Source: Brachypterus glaber (Eukaryota > Arthropoda > Insecta > Coleoptera > Kateretidae). From it: 64,000 nucleotides of DNA. The notes beneath the pieces are model-generated. The model was not told the DNA's origin, searched no databases, and was given only the letters and a program-made list of their open reading frames with translations. Both the position numbers and the translations under genes were made by a program. Positions 21,489 through 33,565 of this stretch are shown here, piece by piece; the first letter of the stretch is position 1, and each line of letters begins with the position of its first letter. The stretch lies in assembly GCA_958510825.1 (NCBI GenBank), contig OY294044.1, positions 44,976,626 to 45,040,625 of the forward strand, given 5' to 3'.

Positions 21489-21852
21489 TATTTATGTTGG
21501 GATAATGAAAAACTTCTAGGTTGAAAACATTTCCTTCCTATTTGTTCTTATTTTTAGAAAGAAATTACGTTTCGGTATAAATGAAATATGAGACAGGAAT
21601 TTTCTTTTATCTTTTCGATTACGGAGCCCGTTGTAATACTTATGAATATGTAATAAAACTTATTAAGCTCCAAATAACGCACCCATAAAGATAAAACAAC
21701 TTCGAAACTTTCACGATAAATCTGCAACTTTATAAATTAAGCTGCGTAAATGAGACTTTAGTAAAGTCAGATTAATGATCAAAATAAATGTAAATAAGAC
21801 GTAAATATGTATATATTGCTTCGCATTCCACAGTCTACTATGGACACTATAT

Positions 21853-22292
21853 ACTAGTAAAGTTTATTTTTTTAAGGTATAGTTATTTTAAATTTGCCGC
21901 TAAATACTCCACAAAGTCCGATTTACACTGAAGCATGTGGCTTGTTTTGAATGTCAACATAACCAAAATTTATAATTTTTGTTTACTTACTTTGTTTTTA
22001 TGATGTTTTGATGTAATAAAAGAGAATTGATAAAGCTGTTGCTAAAAACACTTTAGTATTCCTGTAGAAAAAAAAATTGCTTATAAAATCGCTTTTATTC
22101 CAATAATTTAGAGGAATAAACCATTGTTTTGTTCTCGTTAATGGCACGTCAACGTTTTACGGTTGTGTAAATTGGGCCTAGTCATTTCACTTACGACGCA
22201 TGCGTATCTTACGTTGCTATGGTAATTTCGAGATTGTTTACAAGCGGGAAGGTTTAAAATAACTATATCCTAAAAAAATAAACTTTAGTATA
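21853..22292. repeat. 440-bp inverted-repeat element, 40-bp arms
   Basis: AGTAAAGTTTATTTTTTTAA + GGTATAGTTATTTTAAA at 21856-21892 is nearly the exact complement of 22253-22289. The enclosed 360 bp is unlike its surroundings but has no frame. Probably a non-autonomous DNA element; no TSD was assigned. Confidence 0.65.
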
Positions 22293-22809
22293 CTCTACGT
22301 AATATATTAATTGCATTTTCCCAAAAAAATTATTAAACTCAGTTAACACAAAAAATAAATAAACGTGTCATTTGATTTCATTATTTGAAAATACGTTATT
22401 TGAGCTTAACAGTTTGCATTTTGTAGTTTGAAAGTAGATGCGACAAAAGTACGATGTAATGTTTGCATTTTGGAGAGCTTATACGACATTTTGCTTTGAC
22501 ATAGTGACAGAAAAGAGTCTTATTTCGTTGCCCGTCCAAAAACCTAAAAAACCACAAAACTGTAAATAAGACTTGTATGTCTAAGAAGGCAGTATAATGG
22601 CATTTTCTCGTCGAGTTGAATCCGAATAACTTTTTAGTTTTTGAATGGATTTTTTCAAAATTAGGATTGATCCTTGTAATAAAAATAATTTTTCCTGGAA
22701 AAATTACTTTAATCCGATCTTTCCTTAAACTTTCTTCGTTTTTTTTAAACCCCCTATGATTTTTTTGTTTTTGGAGAAATTATTTTTAAAAACATCAGAT
22801 ATCTTCTTT

Positions 22810-23875
22810 ATGTAGAACTTGTTTTTTCCTCAAAATTCTATAGGATAATTCGTTCTTGAATTATCGTGTTAACAAAAAACGTCACATCAGACGGACGGAC
22901 GGACGTACAGACGGACTTTTTAAAAGTTACTTATTATATTATTCACAGCGCCTGCGCTAGAATAATATTATACGGTAGTTTCGAATTTTCAAAAAAAAAA
23001 AGAAATCGTCCTAGACAAAAAAATCTTGAATATATTTTTTTTTTCATGAAAAAAAAGCAACTTTTTTTAAGGGATCATTCTGGTTTATAATTTTCAAAAA
23101 ATCAATTTTTTTACATTTTGTAGACTTTTTCATAATTTTTCATTTAAAAAAACTTTAAACGCGTTTTTCTCGGTCGGCGGCGGTGATTTCTCCGGAATCA
23201 CTGGACCGATCCTTATGAAATTTTAACCACATATTCTACATATGAATAGCTTCAGCGCATTCCATAACCATATTAAAATTTGAATTTTTACTATTTTTTT
23301 TGCCAAAAACCGTGAAAAAAAACTTATTATTGTTTTTTTTTAATCTCGGCCATTTTATTATTTATCAATAAATATTAATATCCATAGAATACGCAAGTCA
23401 CAGTCATACTGAATCTAAATATTTTTTATTTTTTCGTTTTAGATGAGCCGTTATCAAGATATCAACGCCGCCAGCGACATATATGTAGATATATCTACTT
23501 TTCGAGGAGTTACGTTTGCCTGTTATTTTTGTGCATAAAAAGTGTTTAATATAAAAAAAAATTGTTTTATGTATTTCGAGAGTGTATTAATTAAGCACAA
23601 CAAATTTTATATTAATATTTATAATAAAACATTCTTAAAAAAATTAACAAAAATAGCCGTTTTTTTTGGAGCATCTAAACCAAAATGATCCCTTAAATGT
23701 CCGTCTATGCGATGTCACGTTTTTTGTTAACGCGATAGTTCAAGAACAAATTATCCGATCGAATTTTCAGAAAAAATCAAGTTCTACGAGAAAAATTATT
23801 CCCCTCCCAAAAAATAAATTACCGTATAATACTCTTCTAGCGCTTACGCGCAGCGAAGTGTATAATAAGACGGTA
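22810..23875. repeat. Rearranged family A copies
   Basis: 22810-22910 is a minus-strand copy of the CCGTCTGTCC section. At 22925-22995 a plus-strand hairpin start follows (ACAGCGCCTGCGCTAGAATA). 23690-23790 is again plus-strand CCGTCTATGCGATGTCACG. 23820-23875 is the hairpin inverted (CTTCTAGCGCTTACGCGCAG). In between, the block GGTCGGCGGCGGTGATTTC (about 23170) and CGGAATCACTGGACCGATCC resemble family-internal sequence. The 74- and 73-codon frames are repeat translations. Confidence 0.6.
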
Positions 23876-24115
23876 AGGAGAATATAAAATACTGCCCTAA
23901 TAAATTTTCAGCATTTTTTGTGGCTTCAGTTACTTTTTTTTTTCAAACTTTGTTATCCTTAAATGTGACAAAATTTAAATCACTTATTCAGAGATTATAA
24001 CTTTTTTAATGGTCCTTTGGGCATTAAATATAGTCAGTTTACAAAAATCTATAGCGAAATCTAGGTCATATCTCTTAAATTTAATAAGGCACGATCAAAA
24101 AGAAAGTTAAAAAGT

Positions 24116-24260
24116 TACTTATTATATTATTCACAGCGCCTGCGCTAGAATAATATTATATGGTAGTTTTGAATTTCCCAAAATCGCCAAAAAACGTCCT
24201 AGACAAAAAATTCTTAGATACAAATGTTTTTCATGAAAAAATAAGAAACTTTGTATTTTT
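24116..24260 (+). repeat. Family A fragment, hairpin end
   Basis: TTATTATATTATTCACAGCG, CCTGCGCTAGAATAATATTA and CCCAAAATCGCCAAAAAACG match the starts at 11155 and 22925. The copy breaks off where the foldback at 24265 begins. Confidence 0.7.
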
Positions 24261-24264
24261 TTTA

Positions 24265-24975
24265 TAGAAGCTTCCTTAAGCTTACTTACATTTGTGGGCA
24301 TTTGAGAATAAAAACTTTATGTTATAGTTTTTGATGTAAAATCACCCTTCAGCATAAAATTTTTTATTGGCGCATTTTTTAATTTATATTTTTGATCCTC
24401 AGAACGTGAAAGATGTTTATATTACAATTTTCTCGAAAACCGTTGGCCTTACATAAATAGTATATATTTTATGTATTTTTAAGCAAGGAAACATATTTTA
24501 TTGAAAAAATTTCAAAAAGCTAATAACAAAAAGTTTGCGGCAAAAAGAGGCAAAGCCTCCCAATTTTGCGCGCCTCTGGTCAAAGTTACCAAATCAAAAT
24601 TACATAGGATGTTTGTACAAGCCCTTACTAATAAAGACAAACATTCTAGGTAATTTTAATTTGGTAACTTTAACCAGGGGCGTGCAAAATGGGGGCTTTG
24701 ACTCTTTTTGCCCAAACTTTTTAATTTTTAGCTTTTTTGGCATTTTTTCAATGAAATATGTTTCCTTGCTTAAAAATACATAAAAATGTACTATTTATGT
24801 AACACCGTAGGGCCCACGGTTTCCGAGAAAATTACAATTTAAACATCTTTCACATTCTGAGTATCAAAAATATAAAGGAGGGTGATTCTACGTCAAAAAC
24901 TATTACATAAAGTTTTTATTCACAAATGCCCACAAATGTAAGTGACCTTAAGGAAGCTTCTATAAAAAACATTAA
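24265..24975. repeat. 711-bp palindrome of the CAGGG family core
   Basis: The arms 24265-24600 and 24650-24975 are inverted copies: TATAGAAGCTTCCTTAAG / CTTAAGGAAGCTTCTATA at the ends, TTTTGATGTAAAATCACCCT / AGGGTGATTCTACGTCAAAA inside, GGTAACTTT / AAAGTTACC near the centre. It shares its internal blocks with the CAGGG foldbacks at 1-868 and 45692-46012. No coding potential; the 82-codon frame is a repeat translation. Confidence 0.82.
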
Positions 24976-24979
24976 AAAC

Positions 24980-26265
24980 CCTTAAAGTATGCAACCCGCT
25001 GTATTCTTTATTTTTAATCATATATAAAAAAAAATGTTATTTCAATAGTTTTCCACTGATATGCTATACAAGGGGATTTTAATAAGTTTTTAATGTAAAA
25101 AAATAATTAACATTTTAGGTGCATCTACCAAAAATCCAAAAACCTACGTTTTTCGGTATTACTCAAAATTTCTTCCATCGATTTTTTTAATTTCTAGTTT
25201 CTTTTACACGTATTCGATGTCTTAACAATAACTGACATCAATTTTGGATGGAGGTTAAAATTTAAAAACATGTTTTGGACCCGCCGTGATTTGTATCTTT
25301 TAAAGCATTTTCTGACTTAACCCATCGGAAAAGCTCCCATTAAATACACGATTTCTTGTTTAGAATCACTCACTGATCAATCAATTGCAATCCTATTGAT
25401 GCATCGAACATCGAAATATTCGCTGCTTGAGAAAAATGGTACCAACAGAATTCACTGCCTCCTGGACTACAATCGAAATTTATTTGCTAAATAGCAATAT
25501 TGCGAGCTAGAAATTCGGTATTTTTTGAACTGTTAATGGAAATAACCACAGCGCTAAAAGTAAAACGGAGCAATTAAAAAAATGGTGTTTTGTTGTTATT
25601 TGTTTTTGTTTTGTTGTTATTAGTTATTAACAAAAAAAAGCTTTACACGAACTTTTAAGGACTTTTCGAAAAATATCTTCTGGTTCTGGTTCAACCAAGT
25701 CGTTTCGCAAAATTTGCCTAAAGATAGTTATATCGACTAGCATAAGAAGTATACAGATTATTCATCGATTTAGAATACACTTGAAAGTATAATTAGTATC
25801 CCCTGCTCACCTTTGCATACCTTTTACTCAAACTAATTACAAGTCGTGGCTGGCGTCCTAAACGCAGATCGACTGATCCCGAGTTTATCCGAGAGGATAC
25901 AAATTCTACTCTGACCAGAATTTTTTTGTTTTATTTTTTTTTTGTTTTTAAACCGACCATATGTTAATTTTACTTGCATGTTTCAGCTATATTATTTTTA
26001 AAACGAAAAAATATGAAAAAAAAAAATATTTACTTCGGAGCACTTTGTTGCGGTACTAAGGGTGTATTTCACTAGCGGATTGTTATCTAATTTTGCACTC
26101 CAAAATTGTCAACTTTATGAAGTATTATTCATAAATAATATTTCTCCTTTTTTTTTTATTTTTATTTTATGAACGAATTTATTTTGCTATCATGCAAAGT
26201 TTTAAAAAACATTTCTAAACCAAGTTTAGAACAAGGAAATGTGAAAAAGAAAATATTATACCATG
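24980..26265. other. Unassigned stretch
   Basis: No gene, exon with convincing splice sites, or repeat boundary was recognised. 25280-25560 is less AT-rich and may be low-copy sequence. Confidence 0.35.
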
Positions 26266-26269
26266 ATAA

Positions 26270-27020
26270 CTAGTCCCAAACAAAATGCGACAACAGGCCC
26301 AGTGGTCAATTTTACCCTGCCCTGAAATGACACCATCAACAAATAAATTATTTACACCTTAAACTATTATTATACATAACATTTTATCTTAATGCCTTTT
26401 CGAATTGCTAATATATTGGTTCAAATACATCCGAATGTGTTGGTTACACTGACAGTTACTATAGTAAACATAACCTATAAGTAGTGTATTTTGTTTGTTC
26501 TGTGAAGATAAATAGTGGATATACTTTTATTTGGTCAAAATACAAGAATTTTGTTTAAATTTGTAAATAAAAATGTTAAGATGTAAAAAACAGTCATTTA
26601 TACTGCGGATGTTTACAATACTTTACATATAAGAAAGCAAGAAGATATTAGAAAAAGATGTAATAATGATCAAATGCTATAACCGCTCTCAAAGCAAGGT
26701 TACAGATTTTACTACCAATTGGTTTAACCGCAGTGTGTTTGGATGTTTTGATTTCGAAATGCCAAACGTATGACCAAACCTTTGGTAACAAACGAAAAGC
26801 CTTAATAAGAAAAAATATTTACTACAAAAAAGTTACTGGATGTTTTAATTTTAACATTTTTTGGTTTACCTTTTAAATTGTTGCTTTTAGGTTTAGAAAT
26901 GATAAATTGTACTTTTGTAACGCAGCGGTTAATCTAGATTTAGTGCAGAAAACTATTGTAATTTTCGATATATAAGCTATTCGACAACTTACCCCAGTGA
27001 CAACCAGCCCCGGTAGAGGC
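26270..27020 (-). repeat. Decayed minus-strand relative of the GGGGCTAGTTGTCGC element
   Basis: CAACAGGCCCAGTGGTCAAT, then CAACAAATAAATTATTTACACC and ATTATTATACATAACATTTT, match the complement of 29545-29680 in the intact element. ACAACTTACCCCAGTGACAA at 26987 with CCAGCCCCGGT corresponds to its terminus. The interior has diverged strongly. Confidence 0.6.
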
Positions 27021-27029
27021 ATAAATATA

Positions 27030-27690
27030 AATTATTTTAGAGCAACCTTGTGTACCTTGATTATTCACAAAAAATATATATTAACGCTTTAACTTAAAGA
27101 AAACTGAGCTGAATCTAGTCTAGTCTATTTAATTTTAGACAGAAAAACATGTTGTACCGTGTGTTTTGTATTGCTTTAAAAGGTTTACTTCCTTCTTAAA
27201 TAAATTGTTTTAAATTATTTCCAGACAATTTAATAAATTTTGACGCTCGAATATTTGATTAAGTAACTTTTAAGCCAATGGGTGTGTCCCGGTAAACTTA
27301 CCCCATATTGAAAAAATTCATTATTATTATTAATTATAATTATAATTATAATAATTATTTTTATTAATAAAAAATTATGTTAGTAAAAATAATCTATCAA
27401 AATTATTTATTTTATTTTACATAAATTTTAATTTCAGTCTAAAAAACAAGGAAATAATAAATATAAATTTTTACTTTCGAGCGATCTCGGAGAGAACAAA
27501 CTATTATAATGGCGAAGATTTTCATATATAATTACACAAGAGGCTGGTAATTATGCCGGGAAAATTCGCTTTTTTCCTGAAAATTTGCTGCCTGGAAATA
27601 ATTACGAAATAATAATGGAAATTTGTCAAATTTAGTGTTTTAGAGGCGGAGTTTGGGCAGCTGATCTTTTGATCATTTCATCGCATAATT
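27030..27690. other. Unassigned stretch with an ATTAT low-complexity run
   Basis: 27316-27370 is an AATTATAATTATA-type tract. Otherwise no supported feature. Confidence 0.35.
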
Positions 27691-27694
27691 TTGT

Positions 27695-27875
27695 ACACTC
27701 AAAAGGAACAAGCTTTTAAATTTTTCACTGATACAAAAAGTACAGCCCATTTTCAACGACTTTTCACGATTTTTGCGCAATTTCACGATTTTAGGGGTCC
27801 AATTGGGACCCTTATAGATGTTTGAATACCCTCATATTTTCAGGATGTTCCAGATACATCAGAATAAAAATTTTA
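27695..27875 (-). repeat. Family C repeat, uninterrupted copy (empty site)
   Basis: Its complement reads GAGGGTATTCAAACATCTAT followed directly by AAGGGTCCCAATTGGACCCC. That is the sequence split in the other copy by the element at 16195-17213. It therefore documents the pre-insertion target. Confidence 0.8.
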
Positions 27876-27934
27876 AACCATTAAAAACAATAAGGTTTAC
27901 CCTAGTGTAACATACATCCTTGTATTAAACCATA

Positions 27935-28470
27935 GTCTGTCCAATTATGCAAGATAATTAATTAAAAATTCCACAACATATAAAATATTGTGACATTTTT
28001 TGTCTATGACAATGATTGACGGTTGTTAAAGCTAATAAAAGAAGAGAAAGTTACATAAAAAAAATGGTTATACTTAATGTTATTTTGTATCGTATTGAAA
28101 AAGGTACTTTTTTGGTTTATTCTTCATACACTCAAACTAAATTAGCATATTCTACATATTGTACAAACGTAAATTATATTGAACACAAGGAAAACGTCAA
28201 ATTTTTAGGTTACAATTACAACTTAAGGCCTATCCAGAGGCTCGCATAACAACCATTACAATATACAGGAAGACACATCAAGCCAATCCCGGCATCGCAT
28301 TCTTATGTACTATGCTTGTTATGCGAGTCTTTGGATAGGCCCTTTCCAGGAAAACAGTACCGACATCTGTTAAATTTTTGATACACTACGATTTATGCAT
28401 AATTATGCTATTTATGCGCTCTGGTGTAAAACGGGCCGCGTCCCTTACTATCTTGCATAACTGGACGGAG
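27935..28470. mobile_element. 536-bp TA-flanked element, GTCTGTCCAATTATGCAAG TIR
   Basis: The left end GTCTGTCCAATTATGCAAG + ATA is answered by TATCTTGCATAACTGGACGG + AG at the right, with TA on both sides. No transposase is present; the 77-codon frame inside is not conserved with anything recognisable. A smaller hairpin insertion sits in its right half. Confidence 0.65.
28227..28341. mobile_element. 115-bp hairpin element inside the 27935 element
   Basis: Imperfect 25-bp arms: GGCCTATCCAGAGGCTCGCA + TAACA and TGTTA + TGCGAGTCTTTGGATAGGCC. The ~65-bp loop contains CCAATCCCGGCATCGC. It resembles a very small MITE. No clear TSD. Confidence 0.6.
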
Positions 28471-28479
28471 TATACATAA

Positions 28480-29160
28480 ATAAATATTCTATTCTTAAAA
28501 CTCTACCCAAAATTATGGACATCCCCCAATGCCATTCGCATTAAAATTGCCATTTCGCTTACAATCATCCTCCGGATTCAATTTTAATTAATCCCGATCG
28601 ATTTATTCTTCGGAGCATATAAATACTATTATTAAATTTAATTTAAATTACTACCAGTTATAATATAAAATTTATTACAAGCCCTGGCAATGAATTCAAT
28701 TATGAGTCAATTTCGAAATATTGCATTGTTCATATAAGTTATCTTTAACTAAAAGGCTTTCAAAGAGGTAAATTAAGTATCTATAAATAAATTTAGGTGA
28801 AACCATATATCATACATCTTTTTGTAAAAATTTACTACATTTTTATTTTAGACAGCAAATTATCAAGTATCAAATTTTTTGGAAAACGAAAATTTTTTAA
28901 AAATACAAAAACCAAAAAAAAAAAATTAAAAAAATATTTTTTTTTTAAGATCTTTTGAAATTCGAAAAATAAAAAAAATCAAAATATTTTAAGTCATTAA
29001 ACTTTTTTTTAAACTAAAACAAACCATCAAATTAGTAAATATTTTCGCCTGCGCCGCTATACCTCATTTTTGTGAAATTTTAAATTTTAAAACATTTTCA
29101 AAATTAAAATGGACCATCAAATTTGGAAAAATGTTGGCCTGTAGCGATAGAGCTGTCTTC
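28480..29160. other. Unassigned stretch, partly homopolymeric
   Basis: 28900-29000 is A- and T-run rich. 29040-29130 (CGCCTGCGCCGCTATACCTC, TTTTAAAACATTTTCAAAAT) has relatives at 30750 and 31850 but no defined ends. Confidence 0.35.
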
Positions 29161-29295
29161 CGTTTCCCTGTAAAAAAGGACCTATAGAGACCTATAAAGA
29201 CCTGTGTAGGTTTTTATAGGGATTCATAGGTACCACAGGTTTGAATAGGAGCCGGCACCTGTGAAATGAAGGTTATTATAGGATTTTTAGGAATA

Positions 29296-30195
29296 GGGGT
29301 GACCGGGGCTAGTTGTCGCAGGGGTAAGTTGTCAAAGTGCTTATATCTTAAAAAGTAAAATATTTTTCTGAGCCAAACCAAGATAAACCGCTGCGTTAAA
29401 ACAGTGCCATTTATCATTTGGAAACATAAATGCAACAAATTAAAAGAACATCCAGATAAACCAAAAAATGTAAAAATTAAAGAGCCCAGTAATTTTTTTG
29501 TGGTAAATATTTTTTCTTATTTTTACTGATTTATAGCATTAAGATAAGATAATTTTATGAATAATAATAGTTTAAGGTGTACATTATTTGTTGATATTGT
29601 CATTTAGGAGTGTTTATTCGTTAATTAAAAAGTACTTGATACATAACGTAAAATTGACCACTGGGGCTAGTTGTCGCATTTGGTTTGGGGCTAGTTGTCG
29701 CATGATCTGGAGATATGTTCATGGTATAACATTTCCTTTTTGGCATTTTTTTATTCAAAACTGTCTAAAAAAGTGAAATAGCAAATAAATTCGTTTATTA
29801 AATTATATTAAATTAAAAAAAAATCAAAAAAATATTATTTAATTATAAAGTTGGAAATTTTGGCACAAAAGTAAAAAGTTATATAACAATCAGCTTGTGG
29901 AGAGGCACATGTCTTATTAGTTATTTATAATTTTTATAAATGCCTTTATATTTCTTCAAAAAAATATACTCGAAGTGCCGCGACAACGTGCCCCGTGATG
30001 GGGCACGTTGTCGCAATTTTCAAGACTTCACAAAAAAAAAATAACTAATAACCTATAAATTTTTCCATGTTTATTCTTTAAATAATGTTACTGAAACATG
30101 CAGCTAAAATTACCATTAGGTCAATAAAAAAATACAAAAATAAAGGAAAAAACTGATTTTGAATGAAAAATGCGACAATTAGCCCCGGTCACCCC
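29296..30195. mobile_element. 900-bp TA-flanked element, GGGGTGACCGGGGCTAG TIR
   Basis: The left terminus GGGGTGACCGGGGCTAGTTG + TCGCA and right terminus TGCGA + CAATTAGCCCCGGTCACCCC are inverted, with TA outside both ends. Internal GGGGCTAGTTGTCGCA is repeated at 29663-29703. A perfect 14-bp hairpin CGACAACGTGCCCC / GGGGCACGTTGTCG lies at 29983-30015. It fits a Tc1/mariner-type non-autonomous element; the terminus could instead belong to another TA-targeting group. No transposase. Confidence 0.82.
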
Positions 30196-30312
30196 TATCT
30201 ATGATGGCTTTGACAGATATATTTCTATAAAAACCTATAGAGACCTATTGTAAATTTCCTATTAAACCCTACGACTTTCTGAGAAAATCCCTATTAAAAC
30301 CTATTCTGAGAA

Positions 30313-30479
30313 TTACCGTAGTAAATACTAAACGTTTGGACTTTTGGAACCACACGAATGTTTAGTAAACAGTAATTTTTAGGTTTGTTATAGTTTTGGT
30401 AACTGTAAAAACCAGGGAATGTTTACTGAACTTTTGTGGGGCCCATATATGCAAAAACGTTTAGTATTTACTACGGTAA
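30313..30479. mobile_element. 167-bp MITE with 25-bp perfect TIRs
   Basis: TTACCGTAGTAAATACTAAA + CGTTT at 30313-30337 is exactly inverted at 30455-30479. The interior (AGTAAACAGTAATTTTTAGG ... CAGGGAATGTTTACTGAAC) is also partly self-complementary. It lies in the CCTATA-rich element. TSD unclear. Confidence 0.78.
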
Positions 30480-30807
30480 CGAATTCTTAGTGTATACCTA
30501 CACGTTTCATAGGAAATTCCCCACTTAAACCTATGAAAAATTTATAGGATCCCAAAGGGATAAATAGGACATTTTCTATGAAAGTCTCTGTAGGTCCCTA
30601 TAGGAAAATCCTTGTCCAAAAACATATGTAAACCTCTAGATACACGTTTCATAAGGATCTGTCTACTTAAACATATTAAATCATTTTATAGGTTTCCATA
30701 GGAATTGATAGGGATTTTCCAATAGGTCCTCTTTTACAGAAATCTGTCAAATTTTAAATCTTAAAAATGTTTTAAAACTAAAATAGACCTCAAAGGCTCC
30801 CAAAGTT

Positions 30808-31255
30808 TGGGATCGTTCAAGTTTTACGTAACGCAAAATTTGGCCATTTTCGGTTTTTAACCGGTTATTGCTTCCGTGTTTTAACCCAAAACCGGTCTGA
30901 TGTAATTTCCGAAACCGGTTGACCGAAAACCGGTTATTGGCTATGGTTTTCCATCTCTAATTTTTTTTGTTTAGAGGATTTAGTTTACTGTTAACCACGT
31001 CGTGTGAAATAAAATTTGCAAGGAATCCATCTCTTTAAGCCTAGATTATTGTTAAAAACGTGATCCAATAAACATTTTTTAAGTTTATAATTTTTTAAGT
31101 GTTATGTAACATTTTTACTGACACCCACCCCCCCTCTGTAACGCGGCGTAACGATTTCGAGACCCCCCACCCCCCTAGGGCATTTGTAAAAAAAAAATTC
31201 GCTTGCGGCACTAGGAAATGATAAAAATTTGCGTTACGTAATACTTGAACGTTCC
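30808..31255. mobile_element. DNA element with GGGATCGTTCAAG..ACGTAACGCAAA TIR
   Basis: GGGATCGTTCAAGTTTTACG + TAACGCAAA at the left is answered by TTTGCGTTACGTAATACTTG + AACGTTCCC at the right (about 31223-31255). Inside are two C-rich tracts (CACCCACCCCCCCTCTG, ACCCCCCACCCCCCTAGGG). A separate block rich in ACCGGTTATTG/AAAACCGG at 30855-30960 may be an insertion. TIR style and internal CG content recall PIF/Harbinger MITEs like that at 6608. TSD not certain. Confidence 0.65.
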
Positions 31256-31259
31256 CTAT

Positions 31260-31930
31260 GCAGATCTATTTTTATATTATCTTGGACAAATTCGTATTTG
31301 AGCAAAATCGGTTGGGGCAAGGGGGGTCAAAGGGGGATTAAACTTTTGTTTAAGTCGTAATTTATTATGCACAATAGAAGAAAAATTGACAAACCACATA
31401 AGACGTTAAATAAAACTACATAAAAAAATGTTATAATCATTTTTTTCCAGTCCCCCCTCTCTCCCAAAATGTAAAAAATTGTTTATAGACATAACTTTAT
31501 TATTATTATTATTCCCAATAGAAGAAAAATTTAAAATCCAGGATTTGCTTGCCCTACTAGCAAAGGAAGAAGGCCCTTTGGGCTTTTTCATGTTTGTATT
31601 TTTATTTTTTCTAAGATTTTAAAATTTAATCAGGAAATAAGTTTTAAAAAAATGCTCACGGCTCTATAATATATCGTTTATAGACCTTTCTACATTATAG
31701 AAAGGTCTATAGACCGTTTTTGCATGTTGGTGAAATTTTAACTTGCAAAACAATTAAAAATATACTATAACATTTTTAATTTTTTCATTTACTTTGTTGT
31801 TTGAAATTGTAAAACTTAAAACTTTTGCATGTCTGCCTGCCTGCCTTTTAAATTTTAAAACTGTTTTAAAATTAAAATTAAGTTTCAAATTTTTATTCCG
31901 CATTTTCACTATTTTCATTTGGTATTTTTA
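31260..31930. other. Unassigned stretch
   Basis: It contains an ATT microsatellite (31498-31512) and a 13-bp-arm hairpin ATAGACCTTTCTA / AGAAAGGTCTAT near 31680-31713. No gene. Confidence 0.4.
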
Positions 31931-31934
31931 ACAG

Positions 31935-32395
31935 CCATGCCCCTCAAAAAAATTGCTTAAATCCACCCCCTAGGGGGTGGAGTTAGATTTTTAATCAGAT
32001 TTATTTTTAACGACCTTAAAAACCACTATAATTATATAAATTTTCACAATATTGTAAAATTTGTATTTAATTTACCCTTGGGGTGAAGTTAGAAAAAAAA
32101 TATTACCAGATTCAATTTTAGCAACCTCAAAAACCCCCGACTAGCAACTTTCAAATTTTTGTGTAAAAATATTGTATTTTTCCCATTTGTCCCCCTTGCC
32201 CCATCCAATGTTTACCAAAAACAATCCTGAGCAAGAACTTTTGGTAATATACCGGTATGCCAAATTTCAATTCTCTAGTTCAAAGCGTTCTTAATGGACC
32301 GACCGATCGATAACTTTTTTTGCTCGTAATTTATTTTTATCTACATAAAACGCAGGAATACGCAAAAAAATTGAAAATTTGTGCACGAATACAAT
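31935..32395 (-). repeat. Dispersed repeat family B, minus strand
   Basis: The complement carries TGCGTTTTATGTAGATAAAA, ATCGATCGGTCGGTCCATTA, AGAACGCTTTGAACTAGAGA, TTGAAATTTGGCATACCGGT, CAAAAGTTCTTGCTCAGGAT, a GGGGCAAGGGGGAC tract and CCACCCCCTAGGGGGTGG. The order is the same as at 44565-44930. Confidence 0.7.
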
Positions 32396-32399
32396 GAAA

Positions 32400-33335
32400 T
32401 TTGTTAAAATGTGAAACCAAACAAATTTGAAAATGTTTATTATTAGTAACCGTAGCTATCCAACCAGGGACACTAATAAAACTGCTTTAAAAAACGGGAT
32501 ATAAAAAGATTACAAAAAGAGTTCACAATAAATTTAAGATTTTACAGAGGATTTCAAATAGAAATAAAAAGGATGATTTCAAAAAGTTCACGATGATCTT
32601 AAAGAGTTCAAGAAGTATGTTAATAATTACATGATTACAAACGAATTTATTAATAATTATATAGGAATAAGGGATCTCAAACATTACAAAGGACCTATAC
32701 ACAAGTACACGGGAGGTTAACCCCTCGAGTTGATCCTATTGCCTAACTAGAGACAGGGCCTTTCAAAAAATTTAAAATACCTAGTGCAAAAATTTCATTT
32801 ATCTTAAATTTATTATCAAGAATATGTTGTACTTAAGAATCATAAATGGTCAAATACAAATAACCTTAGTGAAAGTAAGTAATAATTATAAAAAAAATTA
32901 AAATTTTCCTGATTTTTCACTATTTCCTGTTTTTCCTGACAATTTCTCAATTTACTAACTAATCCCTGTTTCCCTGACCATTGACAAACCTGCTTTAAAA
33001 CCGAATTACATAGATTTCGCAACAAAATCGAACATCCTTAAAAATACAAACAAGAAACAAAATCAAAGAAAATTTAAAATTATAATGCACTTTAGCAGTG
33101 TTTGAAAAACAAAATGTATTTATGAAGTCGATAAGAAGTATATAATTCTGAATAAATGAAAATCGGAGAACAAATGAATACGGAATTCAAAAATTTCATG
33201 AATTTGTTCTGTATAGTAGGGGGAGATCACTATAAATGGGCAACTTCTTTTTAAGCGGTTGCTTATATTTTATTTTTAATCTTAAATACGTGTAGTATTT
33301 ATTTTTTACTTATCATATTTAGAATTGATTGATTA
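32400..33335. other. Unassigned stretch
   Basis: No supported gene. The minus-strand frame of 61 codons at 32840-33025 has no recognisable motif. Confidence 0.35.
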
Positions 33336-33494
33336 CAAAGAGAAACAATAGGGTTCGTACCTAAAACACTGCAGCCCCCTACGGACCTATTGTGTTGTCC
33401 TTGAATCTCTTACTAGTCGAACAGCTTAGTTTCCTTAATCAGGCTTACTAGACTGTTTAGGTTTGCGGTGCCTCCAGTCAAGAAGTACATGAGA

Positions 33495-33565
33495 GGCTGT
33501 TTCCACCTCCTCATTACATAGCCTGCATATTGCCTCGTCTATACACAGGGATGGTATGCATGAAG
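33495..33565 (-). pseudogene. C-terminal CCHC-like motif of the minus-strand LINE
   Basis: The minus strand reads DEAICRLCNEEVETASHVLLD before WRHRKP-like sequence. This is the same C-x2-C...H module as in the neighbouring element, but with the last Cys replaced by Trp. It lies beyond the insertion, as expected if both halves were once continuous. Confidence 0.7.

Larger units (their letters stand above)
29168..30739. mobile_element. 1.57-kb element with CTGTAAAA..GGACCTAT TIRs, host of two insertions
   Basis: The ends CTGTAAAAAAGGACCTATAG and TAGGTCCTCTTTTACAG are inverted. The body repeats short motifs around CCTATAGAGACC, TATAGGTTTTTATAGG and CCTATGAAA in both orientations, giving a distinctive CCTATA-rich composition. 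A 900-bp TA element (29296-30195) and a 167-bp element (30313-30479) interrupt it. No frame or TSD was identified. Confidence 0.6.

Noticed and set aside
31498..31515. CRISPR-like or satellite array from ATT repeats
   Set aside because: It is a simple trinucleotide microsatellite of about five units.
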